64,000 nt of DNA from CAZIZT01 sp964544085 (lineage in GTDB: Bacteria; Campylobacterota_A; Desulfurellia; Desulfurellales; Hippeaceae), in NCBI GenBank assembly GCA_964544085.1, contig CAZIZT010000017.1, positions 25,176 through 89,175 of the forward strand. Reading direction: 5' to 3'. The position numbers and the translations under genes were made by a program. Below are positions 53,403-60,978 of this stretch, one piece after another; positions within the stretch are counted from its first letter, which is position 1, and every line of letters starts with the position of its first letter. A model generated the notes under the pieces. That model ran no database searches. It was given only the letters and a program-made list of their open reading frames with translations, and had not been told where the DNA came from.

Positions 53403-53431
53403 TTGACAGTGTGAATCCGCTGATGTAAGAT
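53403..53431 (+). promoter_or_regulatory. promoter of tonB-repeat protein-receptor operon
   Basis: Consensus TTGACA (53403-53408), 17 bases, TAAGAT (53426-53431), about 18 bases before the tonB ATG. The operon ends at the terminator at 57900-57929. Confidence 0.65.
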
Positions 53432-53448
53432 TATTCGGTGGTGGAAAG

Positions 53449-54501
53449 ATGCAGATATGGTTGAAACCTTACGGGGGGAGATATCTTTTAGCCAACCCTG
53501 AACCTTACGATAAGGTGAAATGGCTCACCAGTGGTGTTCTGTTTTCACTAATTTTTCATGTAGCTGTGGTATTCTCCCTGGTGTATGCGCTTCAGCACCA
53601 CAGACCTCCTGACACAACCGCCAATCAGATAGAGGTCAACTTAACGCCCCTTCCTACCCCTATGTTGAACAGGCTGGGTGATATCCCCACCCCGCCTGTT
53701 GCATTACCCAGACCTCCACGTGTTAACGTTAACCCTGTAAAAACGCCACCACAGATTGAGCCACAGAAGCAGATCAATCCTATGGAAGTACCGAAGCAGT
53801 TAAAAACCCCCGTTAAATTTGAGCAAAAAAACCCACTTGTTCCTCCCGTAAAGGTGAAGCTGGAAAAGGTGCAGCTAAAGCCCCAGGAGGTGCCAGAGAT
53901 AAAGGAGGACCTTAGAAAGCCTGTTAAACCAGTGGAACTTGCCGAGCAGGCTGTTGCGCCTATAAAGGTGCAGCCGACAAAACCGATCATGCCTGTTGAT
54001 GTGAAGGTGCCTTTAAAGGCAAATGTAAAGCCTATGAAATACTCATCGATGAGGGTGCATCCAAAGAGAACGACAAAACCGGTAAAGGTTGCAAGTGCAG
54101 CCCATCTGTTTCCTGTTAGCTATAAGCTTGTGATAAAGACGCCTGCCCGTTCAGCGACCGGATCTTCACTCTCTGGTAAACAGGCAAAGAGCTCCATTAA
54201 CTACTCGGTGCTTGCACTTTATAAGAGCCTGATAAGAAAAAAGATCGAGGAGCACAAGGAGTACCCGGAGTGGGCTCGTGAAAACGGTCTCGAGGGCAAA
54301 GTCTGGCTTGAATTTACTCTGCTAAAGAACGGAAAAATTGTGGGACTGAAGATTGTAAAATCCAGTGATTACGGTGTTTTAGACAGAGCGGCGCTTAACA
54401 GCGTTGAGGCAGCAGCGCCGTTTCCACCGTTTCCAAAGGGCATAAACAGAAACAGGTTGAATATCAGGCTTCTTGTGCGCTTCAAGCTTCAAGAAGGCTG
54501 A
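53449..54501 (+). CDS. tonB: energy transducer TonB
   Basis: Couples the inner-membrane proton gradient to outer-membrane receptors. In this 350-residue protein a cytoplasmic stretch of about 25 residues precedes the single membrane helix (about 27-47), which holds SLIFH, the SxxxH pattern TonB uses to contact ExbB/ExbD. A long Pro/Lys/Val-rich periplasmic spacer follows (about 60-230). The C-terminal TonB domain (about 255-350) has YPEWARENGLEGKVWLEFTL, GLKIVKSSDYGVLDRAAL and FPPFPKGI. No exbB or exbD is nearby. The gene sits in an operon with a receptor, suggesting a dedicated TonB. Confidence 0.93.
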   Translation: MQIWLKPYGGRYLLANPEPYDKVKWLTSGVLFSLIFHVAVVFSLVYALQHHRPPDTTANQIEVNLTPLPTPMLNRLGDIPTPPVALPRPPRVNVNPVKTPPQIEPQKQINPMEVPKQLKTPVKFEQKNPLVPPVKVKLEKVQLKPQEVPEIKEDLRKPVKPVELAEQAVAPIKVQPTKPIMPVDVKVPLKANVKPMKYSSMRVHPKRTTKPVKVASAAHLFPVSYKLVIKTPARSATGSSLSGKQAKSSINYSVLALYKSLIRKKIEEHKEYPEWARENGLEGKVWLEFTLLKNGKIVGLKIVKSSDYGVLDRAALNSVEAAAPFPPFPKGINRNRLNIRLLVRFKLQEG

Positions 54502-54526
54502 CAGTAAGATTTGGAGGTAAATTGAA

Positions 54527-55711
54527 GTGAGAAAAAGTGCGTGGCTGTGCCTGCTGGTTGCTTTTGTGTTTTTTCTGATGTTGGGTTCTGCATCTGCCCT
54601 GATAGTGAAGAAGGATACAAACGGTGATGGAAAGCCAGATCAGTTTGCTTACTACAACAAGAAGGGTTTGCTTGTTGAGGTTAAGAGAGACACAAACTAC
54701 GACGGCAGGATAGACACGATAGGCTATTTCAGGGATGGTAAGCTGTACAAGATGGAGGTGGACTCCAACCACGATGGCAAGATGGATACATTCAACTACT
54801 ACAGGGATGGCCGTTTGAGCGTACAGAAACGTGATACCAATGGTGATGGCAGGATAGATGTGGTTATTCACTTTGATAGCAAGGGAAAGATAGAAAGAGA
54901 AGAGATCGATTCCAACCACGATGGCAAGATGGATACATTCAACTACTACAGAGATGGCCGTTTGGCAATCCAGAAGCAGGATACAAACGGTGATGGCAAG
55001 ATAGACAGGATATTCTTCTTTTCTAACGGCAAACTGCAGGAAGCCAAAATAGATACGAACTACGATGGGAAGATGAATCTCGTCAGACTCTATCGAAACG
55101 GTAGGGTTTACGAGGTGATACTGGATTCAAACCACGACGGCAAACCGGATGTGTGGGATTATCCGCAAAAGGGTTTACAGGTACAGGATACGAACCACGA
55201 CGGTAAGCCGGATGCATGGATCTATTTTAAAAAGGGCAGGATTTATAAGAAAGAGATAGACACCAATTATGATGGTAAGGTGGATGTTGTTGAGTTCTAC
55301 AACGACAAAGGGCAAATTACAAGACAGCTTGTAAATGCCGACAGAAGCGGCAAATTTGATGTCGAAAACCTGTTTAAAAACGGCAAACTCTATGAGACGA
55401 TCGAGGATAAAAACAAAGATGGTAAACCCGATCTGTGGATCTATTTTGACAGGAAAGGGCATAAAAGCAAGGTGATACTGGATTCAAACCACGATGGCAA
55501 ACCGGATTACTGGTACTACTATAAAAACGGCAAGCTGATGATTGTTGAGGAAGATTCAAACGGTGATGGCAAGGTTGATATCAGATGGTACTACAACGGG
55601 AGGAAGAATCCAGTTAAGGTGGAGAAGGACACCAATTTTGATGGTAAAATGGATACGTTTCTCATATATGAAAATGGCAAACTAATTGAAAAGGACAACA
55701 GTTCCAAATAA
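54527..55711 (+). CDS. secreted protein of fifteen DxNxDGxxD repeats
   Basis: A 394-residue exported protein with a signal peptide to about residue 26 (LLVAFVFFLMLGSASA). Nearly all the rest is 15 units of about 24 residues, each starting with D-(T/S)-N-x-D-G-(K/R)-x-D, followed by an aromatic strand such as FNYYRDGRL. The nine-residue motif resembles calcium loops of dockerin, EF-hand and thrombospondin type 3 repeats. Unit 11 is degenerate (NADRSGKFD). Five units carry His in the loop (DSNHDG, DTNHDG), which could bind transition metal. The start is GTG at 54527, with GGAGG nine bases upstream. The gene lies between tonB and a copper-type receptor in one operon. The function is unknown; a periplasmic rod or metal buffer are possibilities. 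Confidence 0.85.
   Translation: MRKSAWLCLLVAFVFFLMLGSASALIVKKDTNGDGKPDQFAYYNKKGLLVEVKRDTNYDGRIDTIGYFRDGKLYKMEVDSNHDGKMDTFNYYRDGRLSVQKRDTNGDGRIDVVIHFDSKGKIEREEIDSNHDGKMDTFNYYRDGRLAIQKQDTNGDGKIDRIFFFSNGKLQEAKIDTNYDGKMNLVRLYRNGRVYEVILDSNHDGKPDVWDYPQKGLQVQDTNHDGKPDAWIYFKKGRIYKKEIDTNYDGKVDVVEFYNDKGQITRQLVNADRSGKFDVENLFKNGKLYETIEDKNKDGKPDLWIYFDRKGHKSKVILDSNHDGKPDYWYYYKNGKLMIVEEDSNGDGKVDIRWYYNGRKNPVKVEKDTNFDGKMDTFLIYENGKLIEKDNSSK
54764..54964 (+). repeat. near-identical 54-bp DNA duplication inside the repeat gene
   Basis: Positions 54764-54817 and 54911-54964 differ at one base. They are 147 bases apart, exactly two protein repeat units, pointing to a recent two-unit duplication or gene conversion. 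Confidence 0.9.
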
Positions 55712-55733
55712 TCGCCGGGACACGGTAGGCAAC

Positions 55734-55799
55734 ATGTATGTAAGAAGGGAGGTGAGCAAAGAAAAAGGGAGTTGCGCCTGTTTGGCGCAGGTTGTTTAA
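55734..55799 (+). CDS. possible short upstream reading frame with Cys-x-Cys before the receptor gene
   Basis: A 21-codon frame from ATG 55734 to TAA 55797-55799 contains KGSCACLAQ. A GTG at 55752 would also open it. A hairpin TGCGCC/GGCGCA (55773-55789) overlaps the Cys codons. Upstream frames with Cys pairs control some copper-related genes in other bacteria, and the next gene is a copper-type receptor. The ribosome-binding site is weak, so this may be chance. Confidence 0.3.
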   Translation: MYVRREVSKEKGSCACLAQVV

Positions 55800-55838
55800 C
55801 CGCTTATGATCAACTATCTGTTTTGGGGGTTTCAAGCG

Positions 55839-57872
55839 ATGAAAAGGTTTCTTGTGGCTATTCTGGTTGGGGTGTTTCTGCTTGGTGCAACATCTGTCTT
55901 TGCCGGTACGGCAACTTTTTACCTTGCACCAATTGATGTATTTGGCACTGGCGGCACAACATCCAAGTATGTTACGCCCACACAGCTCTCTAAAGGTGAT
56001 AAGGTCGATCTTGCGCAGGCTCTTGATAATCTGCCTGGTATCTACACGCTTGCCAAGGGACCGGCAGCCTACGACGTTATGCTTAACGGCTTAAACAGGG
56101 ATAACATCAACGTGCTTATCGATGGTGCAAAGATCTACGGAGGATGTCCATCAAGAATGGACGTACCGATCTTCCATATTCCGATGAATGCCATTCAGGT
56201 TATGAAAATCACCTATGGTCCGTTTGATGTTACGCACCAGGGTTCCATGGGTGGGTTGGTTGAGGTCAAAACCATAACACCAAAGAAGGGCTTTCACTCC
56301 AACATATCCGTTGGCCTGAATTCATATCAGCTATTCACGCCCAACATAGAGACATCATACAACAACGGCAAATTCTATGTGGTGGGTGGCTACTCTTTTG
56401 AGACAGCAAAACCCTACAAGGACGCAAATGGCACAAGGATCACAGATTATCTTAAAGGCGAGTACAAGAGTGACAGACCTTCAAGGGCATACAATCTTTA
56501 CTCCTATTTCGGTAAAGTTGGTTTCATGCCGAATCCGGACACCGATATCTATTTTTCGTACATGAAGAAGGATGCAGAAAAGGTTCTGTATCCCTTTCTT
56601 GGTATGGATGCTATCTACGATCGTTCCAACATAGTTAACTTCGAAGCCAACAGAAGGAACTTGCAGGGTGTAATCGACAGCGCAAAGATCAAGTTCTATT
56701 ACACCGATGTGTATCACCTTATGACAAACGAGTACAGGAATGCGCCGATGTACGCCTCGGTCTATGCAGCAACGCAGGTTTATGGTGGGCAGCTCTCCGC
56801 TGGGCTGAAAGGTGGTTTTACGGTTGGTCTGGATGGTTTTAAAAGAAAATGGAACGTAAAAAAGACAAACATCTTCAAAGCCCAGTTTATGGTGCCCGAT
56901 GTTTCTATCAGGAATTTCAGCATTTTCATGAAGAAGACCTTCAGGCTATCGCGTAGAGTCTCATTGGAAGCTGGCGCAAGGGTGGATGTTTCAAGGGCTG
57001 CTCCCAACACATCTCTGCAGCAGGAAGACAATCAGCAGTTCCCCATGTATTTTGCTTTGTATAAGAAGTTCTACGGCGAGACGCCCGATAGAATTAGAAG
57101 AAATACCTATCCAAGCGGCTACCTTAAGCTGAAATATGCCATTGCTCCTGGATCTACTTTATTCCTGGGTGTTGGGCACGGTACAAGGTTACCCGATCCT
57201 GAGGAGAGATACCTCTGTCTGCTTAAGCCGGGCAAGGTGTGGCTCGGTAACCCAACGCTGGATCCGGTCAAGAACAATGAGGTGGACCTTGGAATAAATG
57301 CCAGAGTGGGAGGACTTGGAGTAAACGCCACAGCCTATTATAAATACATCAAGGATTACATAACGTTAACAAAGGTGAAAACACCAAACATGCTTTATAT
57401 TCTCTTTCAAAACACCGATGCCAAAATGTACGGTTTCAATGTGGGTTTGAGCTACGATTTGTTCAAGACACTGCTTCTCAAATCCACTACATCCTTTGTG
57501 AGAGGGCGACAGGATACCGATGCTGAGAAGTATATCCGTAGCCACAACATGCCTGATATGCCGCCGCTGAGAGAGATATTCACTGTTAAGTTCCACAAGC
57601 CGACCTACTTTGTTGAGGTTCAGACCATTCTCTCTGCGCGCCAGAAGAAAACCAACTCAGATGTTTGGGAGAAGGGTACTCCTGGGTATGGTATAATCAA
57701 CCTCAAAGCCGGATACAAGTACAATCACATCTACTTCGAGGCAGGTGTGGACAACCTGCTTGACAAGGAGTATTACACCTACACGGATTACTACTCCAAC
57801 CCCTATAACACCGGTATAAAGTTGCCACAGCCTGGACGCACATTCTATGCCAACATTGCTTATAGATTCTGA
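55839..57872 (+). CDS. TonB-dependent outer-membrane receptor, OprC/NosA-like (copper)
   Basis: A 677-residue receptor: signal peptide to about residue 22 (FLVAILVGVFLLGATSVFA), TonB-box/plug region (about 25-160; LAQALDNLPGIYTLAKGPAAYD, VLIDGAKIYGG), then a 22-strand-type barrel ending in aromatic FYANIAYRF. The plug contains C103-P-S-R-M107 in GGCPSRMD, and the barrel has H293-x-M295. The CxxxM plus HxM set is the copper site described for OprC of Pseudomonas aeruginosa. I start at ATG 55839 (GGGGG upstream, signal peptide begins there); the frame is open from 55806. Copper import is the best guess; other soft metals are possible. Confidence 0.87.
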   Translation: MKRFLVAILVGVFLLGATSVFAGTATFYLAPIDVFGTGGTTSKYVTPTQLSKGDKVDLAQALDNLPGIYTLAKGPAAYDVMLNGLNRDNINVLIDGAKIYGGCPSRMDVPIFHIPMNAIQVMKITYGPFDVTHQGSMGGLVEVKTITPKKGFHSNISVGLNSYQLFTPNIETSYNNGKFYVVGGYSFETAKPYKDANGTRITDYLKGEYKSDRPSRAYNLYSYFGKVGFMPNPDTDIYFSYMKKDAEKVLYPFLGMDAIYDRSNIVNFEANRRNLQGVIDSAKIKFYYTDVYHLMTNEYRNAPMYASVYAATQVYGGQLSAGLKGGFTVGLDGFKRKWNVKKTNIFKAQFMVPDVSIRNFSIFMKKTFRLSRRVSLEAGARVDVSRAAPNTSLQQEDNQQFPMYFALYKKFYGETPDRIRRNTYPSGYLKLKYAIAPGSTLFLGVGHGTRLPDPEERYLCLLKPGKVWLGNPTLDPVKNNEVDLGINARVGGLGVNATAYYKYIKDYITLTKVKTPNMLYILFQNTDAKMYGFNVGLSYDLFKTLLLKSTTSFVRGRQDTDAEKYIRSHNMPDMPPLREIFTVKFHKPTYFVEVQTILSARQKKTNSDVWEKGTPGYGIINLKAGYKYNHIYFEAGVDNLLDKEYYTYTDYYSNPYNTGIKLPQPGRTFYANIAYRF

Positions 57873-57899
57873 TTATCCCCTTCTGTAGATTACTCTTTC

Positions 57900-57929
57900 G
57901 CCGTCGGTGAGTTCACCGGCGGCTTTTTT
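57900..57929 (+). terminator. intrinsic terminator of the tonB-receptor operon
   Basis: GCCGTCGGTG pairs with CACCGGCGGC (one G-U, loop AGTT) and is followed by six T. Confidence 0.92.
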
Positions 57930-57941
57930 GTTATAAATTCC

Positions 57942-57981
57942 TTGACATATCCAACTAAATAGTTAAACTAACTGGTTAGTT
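57942..57981 (+). promoter_or_regulatory. tetR-efflux promoter with two overlapping palindromic operators
   Basis: TTGACA (57942-57947), 16 bases, TAAACT (57964-57969). Two palindromes with the same half-site overlap it: AACTA-AA-TAGTT (57953-57964) in the spacer and AACTAAC-TG-GTTAGTT (57966-57981) over the -10 and start of transcription. Their centres are 15 bases apart. This suggests autorepression by two TetR dimers. Confidence 0.75.
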
Positions 57982-57992
57982 GGAGGTGTGAG

Positions 57993-58589
57993 ATGGGTAG
58001 AAAAGAGACGATTCTGGCATCGGCTCGCGAACTGTTTGCCCAGAAGGGATACAATGCCACCACAATGGACGAGGTGGCCGAGGCTGCCGGTGTCAACAAG
58101 GCTACGGTTTACTATTACTTTGGTAGTAAGCAAAAGCTTTATGAGGAGATCATGTTAACCACACTTGAAAGCATGTATGAGTACCTGCTTAGGAGAAACA
58201 GTAGTGACGATCCAGCGGAGGCACTCAAAGGTTACATATTTGCATTCTATACCCATGCAAAGCAGGACGAAGCATTTTTGAGGATTCTGATGCGAGAGAT
58301 AGCATCAAATGGTGAACACCTGCCGCTTGCCGCAGCACGACTCTTTGTCCGCATAGTGGGGATCCTGGAGGAGATACTGAAAAAGGGTTATCAGACAGGT
58401 GTTTTTACGGTATCTGACGTTAAACTTGTGCATTTTTTGATTGTAGGCGCTTTGAGCTACTATTTGCCAAGTGTTCCGTTAAGGCAAAGGCTTGCACAAC
58501 AGATGGAAAATCCGCCTGTATTCCTTTTATCTGAAGATAACCTTCCTGATGCCCTATATGATTTCATTTTAAAGGGGTTAAAGCGATGA
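57993..58589 (+). CDS. TetR/AcrR-family repressor of the adjacent efflux operon
   Basis: A 198-residue TetR protein: N-terminal helix-turn-helix (RKETILASARELFAQKGYNATTMDEVAEAAGVNKATVYYYFGSK in pieces), then a helical ligand domain without recognisable identity (FYTHAKQDEAFLRILMREIA is typical). GGAGG precedes ATG 57993 by six bases. The stop overlaps the TolC-family gene by 4 bases, so repressor and pump form one autoregulated operon. The inducer cannot be predicted. Confidence 0.93.
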   Translation: MGRKETILASARELFAQKGYNATTMDEVAEAAGVNKATVYYYFGSKQKLYEEIMLTTLESMYEYLLRRNSSDDPAEALKGYIFAFYTHAKQDEAFLRILMREIASNGEHLPLAAARLFVRIVGILEEILKKGYQTGVFTVSDVKLVHFLIVGALSYYLPSVPLRQRLAQQMENPPVFLLSEDNLPDALYDFILKGLKR

Positions 58590-59869
58590 AATATGTACAG
58601 ATTGTTGTTTTCTTGCTCGCTGTATCTATGACTTTTGGTGCTAATGCATTGACAATGCAGGATCTATTTAGGGCATTGAAGAAACAGCCTGTTACAAAAG
58701 TAGATGCATTAAATGTGAAGAGCTTATCCTATGCTCGCAAGAAAACCTTGTCGGAGTTTTACCCGAAAATCTACGGTATAGCATCTTATGAGCATTACAA
58801 TTCGCCAGTATCATTAAGACCTATCACACCCACGGAGAGTGCCGAGATAACGCGCACCGGTGGTTCCTTTGCCTTCAGCAAGGACATACTTTCGTTGGGT
58901 TTAAAGGTGGATGTACCTGTATTTGTCTATCCGCTTTTTGCGCTAACGAAAAAAGCGCTGATGCTTCAGGATAGTGCGCGTGCAAGGAAACGGCTGAATT
59001 TTATAAGGAACGAAGCGACAATTGTTGTGCTCAACGCCCGCCTTGAGTATCTTCAGAGCTTGAAAAGAGCACTTAGAGCACGCATAGCTTCCCTTAACGC
59101 TCAACTGCGCACCCTAAAGGTTGCCGTAAAAAACGGACGTGCGGCTGGTGTGTCGCTATTGAAAATAAGGAACATGATAGACCAGCTGACCATGCAAATT
59201 GACCAGATCGACTCGTCGGAGAAGGCTGTTGTGTCTGCGATTGAAACACTCACATCAATACGCTTAAGCAAACCTGTGCCTATGAGAGAGGTGTCCAGCG
59301 TAAAGACCGGCACACTCTACTCCTTAAAGCCACTGGTAGATTCATTAAAGGCTCAGTCGTACGAAATAGAGGCAAAGAAGGGTAGGCTTTATCCAAGTGT
59401 TTACCTGCAAGCTTCGGTATTCCGTAAGTTCGGCACAGCTTACAATACCGGAGATAGTGTTACAAAGAACTTCGGCAGTGTGGGGGTTTATCTGCAGGTC
59501 CCTCTGTTTGATAAAACAATCTACACGGATATACAGAAGGCAAAATCCGATTACCTGAAGAAGAGGTTTCAGCTTGAACAGACGCGCCTTGCACTGCTCT
59601 CCGAAGCCGGTAAACTCAGATCGCAGCTGGCGATACTGGAGCATTCCGTTGTTCTGGCACAAAAAAGGGTAGAGAACCAGAAGAAGCTTTTGAAATACGC
59701 AAAGGTGGCTTTTGGTCTTGGAAGGATGACAGAAGAGGAGTTTCTCAGGTATGAAAGTGAGCTTGTGCAGGCTCAGGCAGATCTGTATGATCTTAGGGTT
59801 AAAAAATGGGAGATAATTACGAGACTTGCCGTGATTTACGGTAACAATTTGGAGGAGATAGTCAGATGA
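58586..59869 (+). CDS. TolC-family outer-membrane efflux protein
   Basis: A 427-residue outer-membrane channel component. The signal peptide runs to about residue 22 (IVVFLLAVSMTFGANA). The mature part is two long coiled-coil repeats typical of OEP proteins (LRARIASLNAQLRTLKVAVKNGR in part; RLALLSEAGKLRSQLAILEHSV in part), with GRMTEEEFLRYESEL near the end. It should form the trimeric exit duct for the RND pump encoded downstream. It overlaps tetR and the adaptor gene by 4 bases each. Confidence 0.9.
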   Translation: MKYVQIVVFLLAVSMTFGANALTMQDLFRALKKQPVTKVDALNVKSLSYARKKTLSEFYPKIYGIASYEHYNSPVSLRPITPTESAEITRTGGSFAFSKDILSLGLKVDVPVFVYPLFALTKKALMLQDSARARKRLNFIRNEATIVVLNARLEYLQSLKRALRARIASLNAQLRTLKVAVKNGRAAGVSLLKIRNMIDQLTMQIDQIDSSEKAVVSAIETLTSIRLSKPVPMREVSSVKTGTLYSLKPLVDSLKAQSYEIEAKKGRLYPSVYLQASVFRKFGTAYNTGDSVTKNFGSVGVYLQVPLFDKTIYTDIQKAKSDYLKKRFQLEQTRLALLSEAGKLRSQLAILEHSVVLAQKRVENQKKLLKYAKVAFGLGRMTEEEFLRYESELVQAQADLYDLRVKKWEIITRLAVIYGNNLEEIVR

Positions 59870-60978
59870 AGAAGATTTTAACGGTCCTTTTTCTTGCCCT
59901 GCTTGTGGTGGCTTTGGCAGTTGGAGGTGTAAGGCTGCTAAAGCTGAGAAAAGCTGAGCTTGCGCGCCTGCACCCGCCAAAGATCTATCCTGTCAGAGTC
60001 GACACGATGAGAGTCAGAAAGACAAGCTTTATGCTTACACTTACCGGCTTGGGTATCGTACAGAGTACAAGTGATGTGGTTGTTTCCACCAAGCTTGCCG
60101 GGAAAATACTCTACCTAAAACCACTCGGCTCGGTTGTTAAAAAGGGTGATGTTGTAGCTAAGCTGGATGCGAGTGCAACGCTTTCGAAGATAGCTTCCAC
60201 GAAGGCTGGTATAAAATCCCTGGAAGCTAAACTAAAGTCGGTGGAGCTCTCCTTGAGGAATATGATACTGACTCACAGGAGAACAGCGCAGCTTCTTAAG
60301 GTTAGGGGGGCATCGATAGAGCAGTTCCAGAAGGAAGAAGACGCTATTGCCAGTTTGAAATCGACCATATCCAGCATAAAGTCACAGATTCTGTCTCTGG
60401 AGAGCACCCTTAAAGAGCTAAAGAGTTTGCTTGGATACAGTATTATAAAGGCACCGGTTGATGGTGTTATCAGCAGGAGATTTGCAAACGCAGGCGATGT
60501 TGCTATGCCGGGTAGACCTATCTGTCAGATATCTACAAATGGCGGAAAGTATCTTCTTGTAAGGCTCCCTCAAGACATAAAACCCAGAGGAGTACTCATT
60601 CACGGTAAATACTACTCGATTGAAGCCCTCAACTCCACCTTTGAGGGGCTGAATCAATACAAAGTGGACTATGAGACTGATGCCAATGCCGGTCAGAGGG
60701 TTGAGATCTCAATCGTTATCTACAGGGCAGAGGGCATAAAACTGCCGTTTGACGCAATCCTGAACGATAACGGGAATAATTACGTTTTCGTGGTGAAAGG
60801 CAAGAGGGCTGTCCCTGTTAGAGTAAAGATCCTCGCAAGCGGAGAAGAGGGTGTGGCCGTATCATCAGCCGATCTTGTTGGTAAACGTATTGTTGTGGCA
60901 AAGCCAGATATCCTTATGAAGCTCCTGGGTGGCGTTGAGATTATTCCTTACAACAAAAAGGAGTCCGGCAATGTTTGA
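59866..60978 (+). CDS. RND efflux periplasmic adaptor (membrane fusion protein)
   Basis: A 370-residue HlyD/AcrA-type adaptor with an N-terminal membrane anchor (about 4-24: ILTVLFLALLVVALAVGGVRL). A lipoyl half (VSTKLAGKILYLKPLGSVVKKGDVVAKLD in pieces), a coiled-coil hairpin (about 110-185), the second lipoyl half (YSIIKAPVDGVISRRFANAGD) and beta-barrel domains follow. It links the pump to the TolC-type channel in the periplasm. The end overlaps the RND gene by 8 bases. Confidence 0.93.
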   Translation: MKKILTVLFLALLVVALAVGGVRLLKLRKAELARLHPPKIYPVRVDTMRVRKTSFMLTLTGLGIVQSTSDVVVSTKLAGKILYLKPLGSVVKKGDVVAKLDASATLSKIASTKAGIKSLEAKLKSVELSLRNMILTHRRTAQLLKVRGASIEQFQKEEDAIASLKSTISSIKSQILSLESTLKELKSLLGYSIIKAPVDGVISRRFANAGDVAMPGRPICQISTNGGKYLLVRLPQDIKPRGVLIHGKYYSIEALNSTFEGLNQYKVDYETDANAGQRVEISIVIYRAEGIKLPFDAILNDNGNNYVFVVKGKRAVPVRVKILASGEEGVAVSSADLVGKRIVVAKPDILMKLLGGVEIIPYNKKESGNV

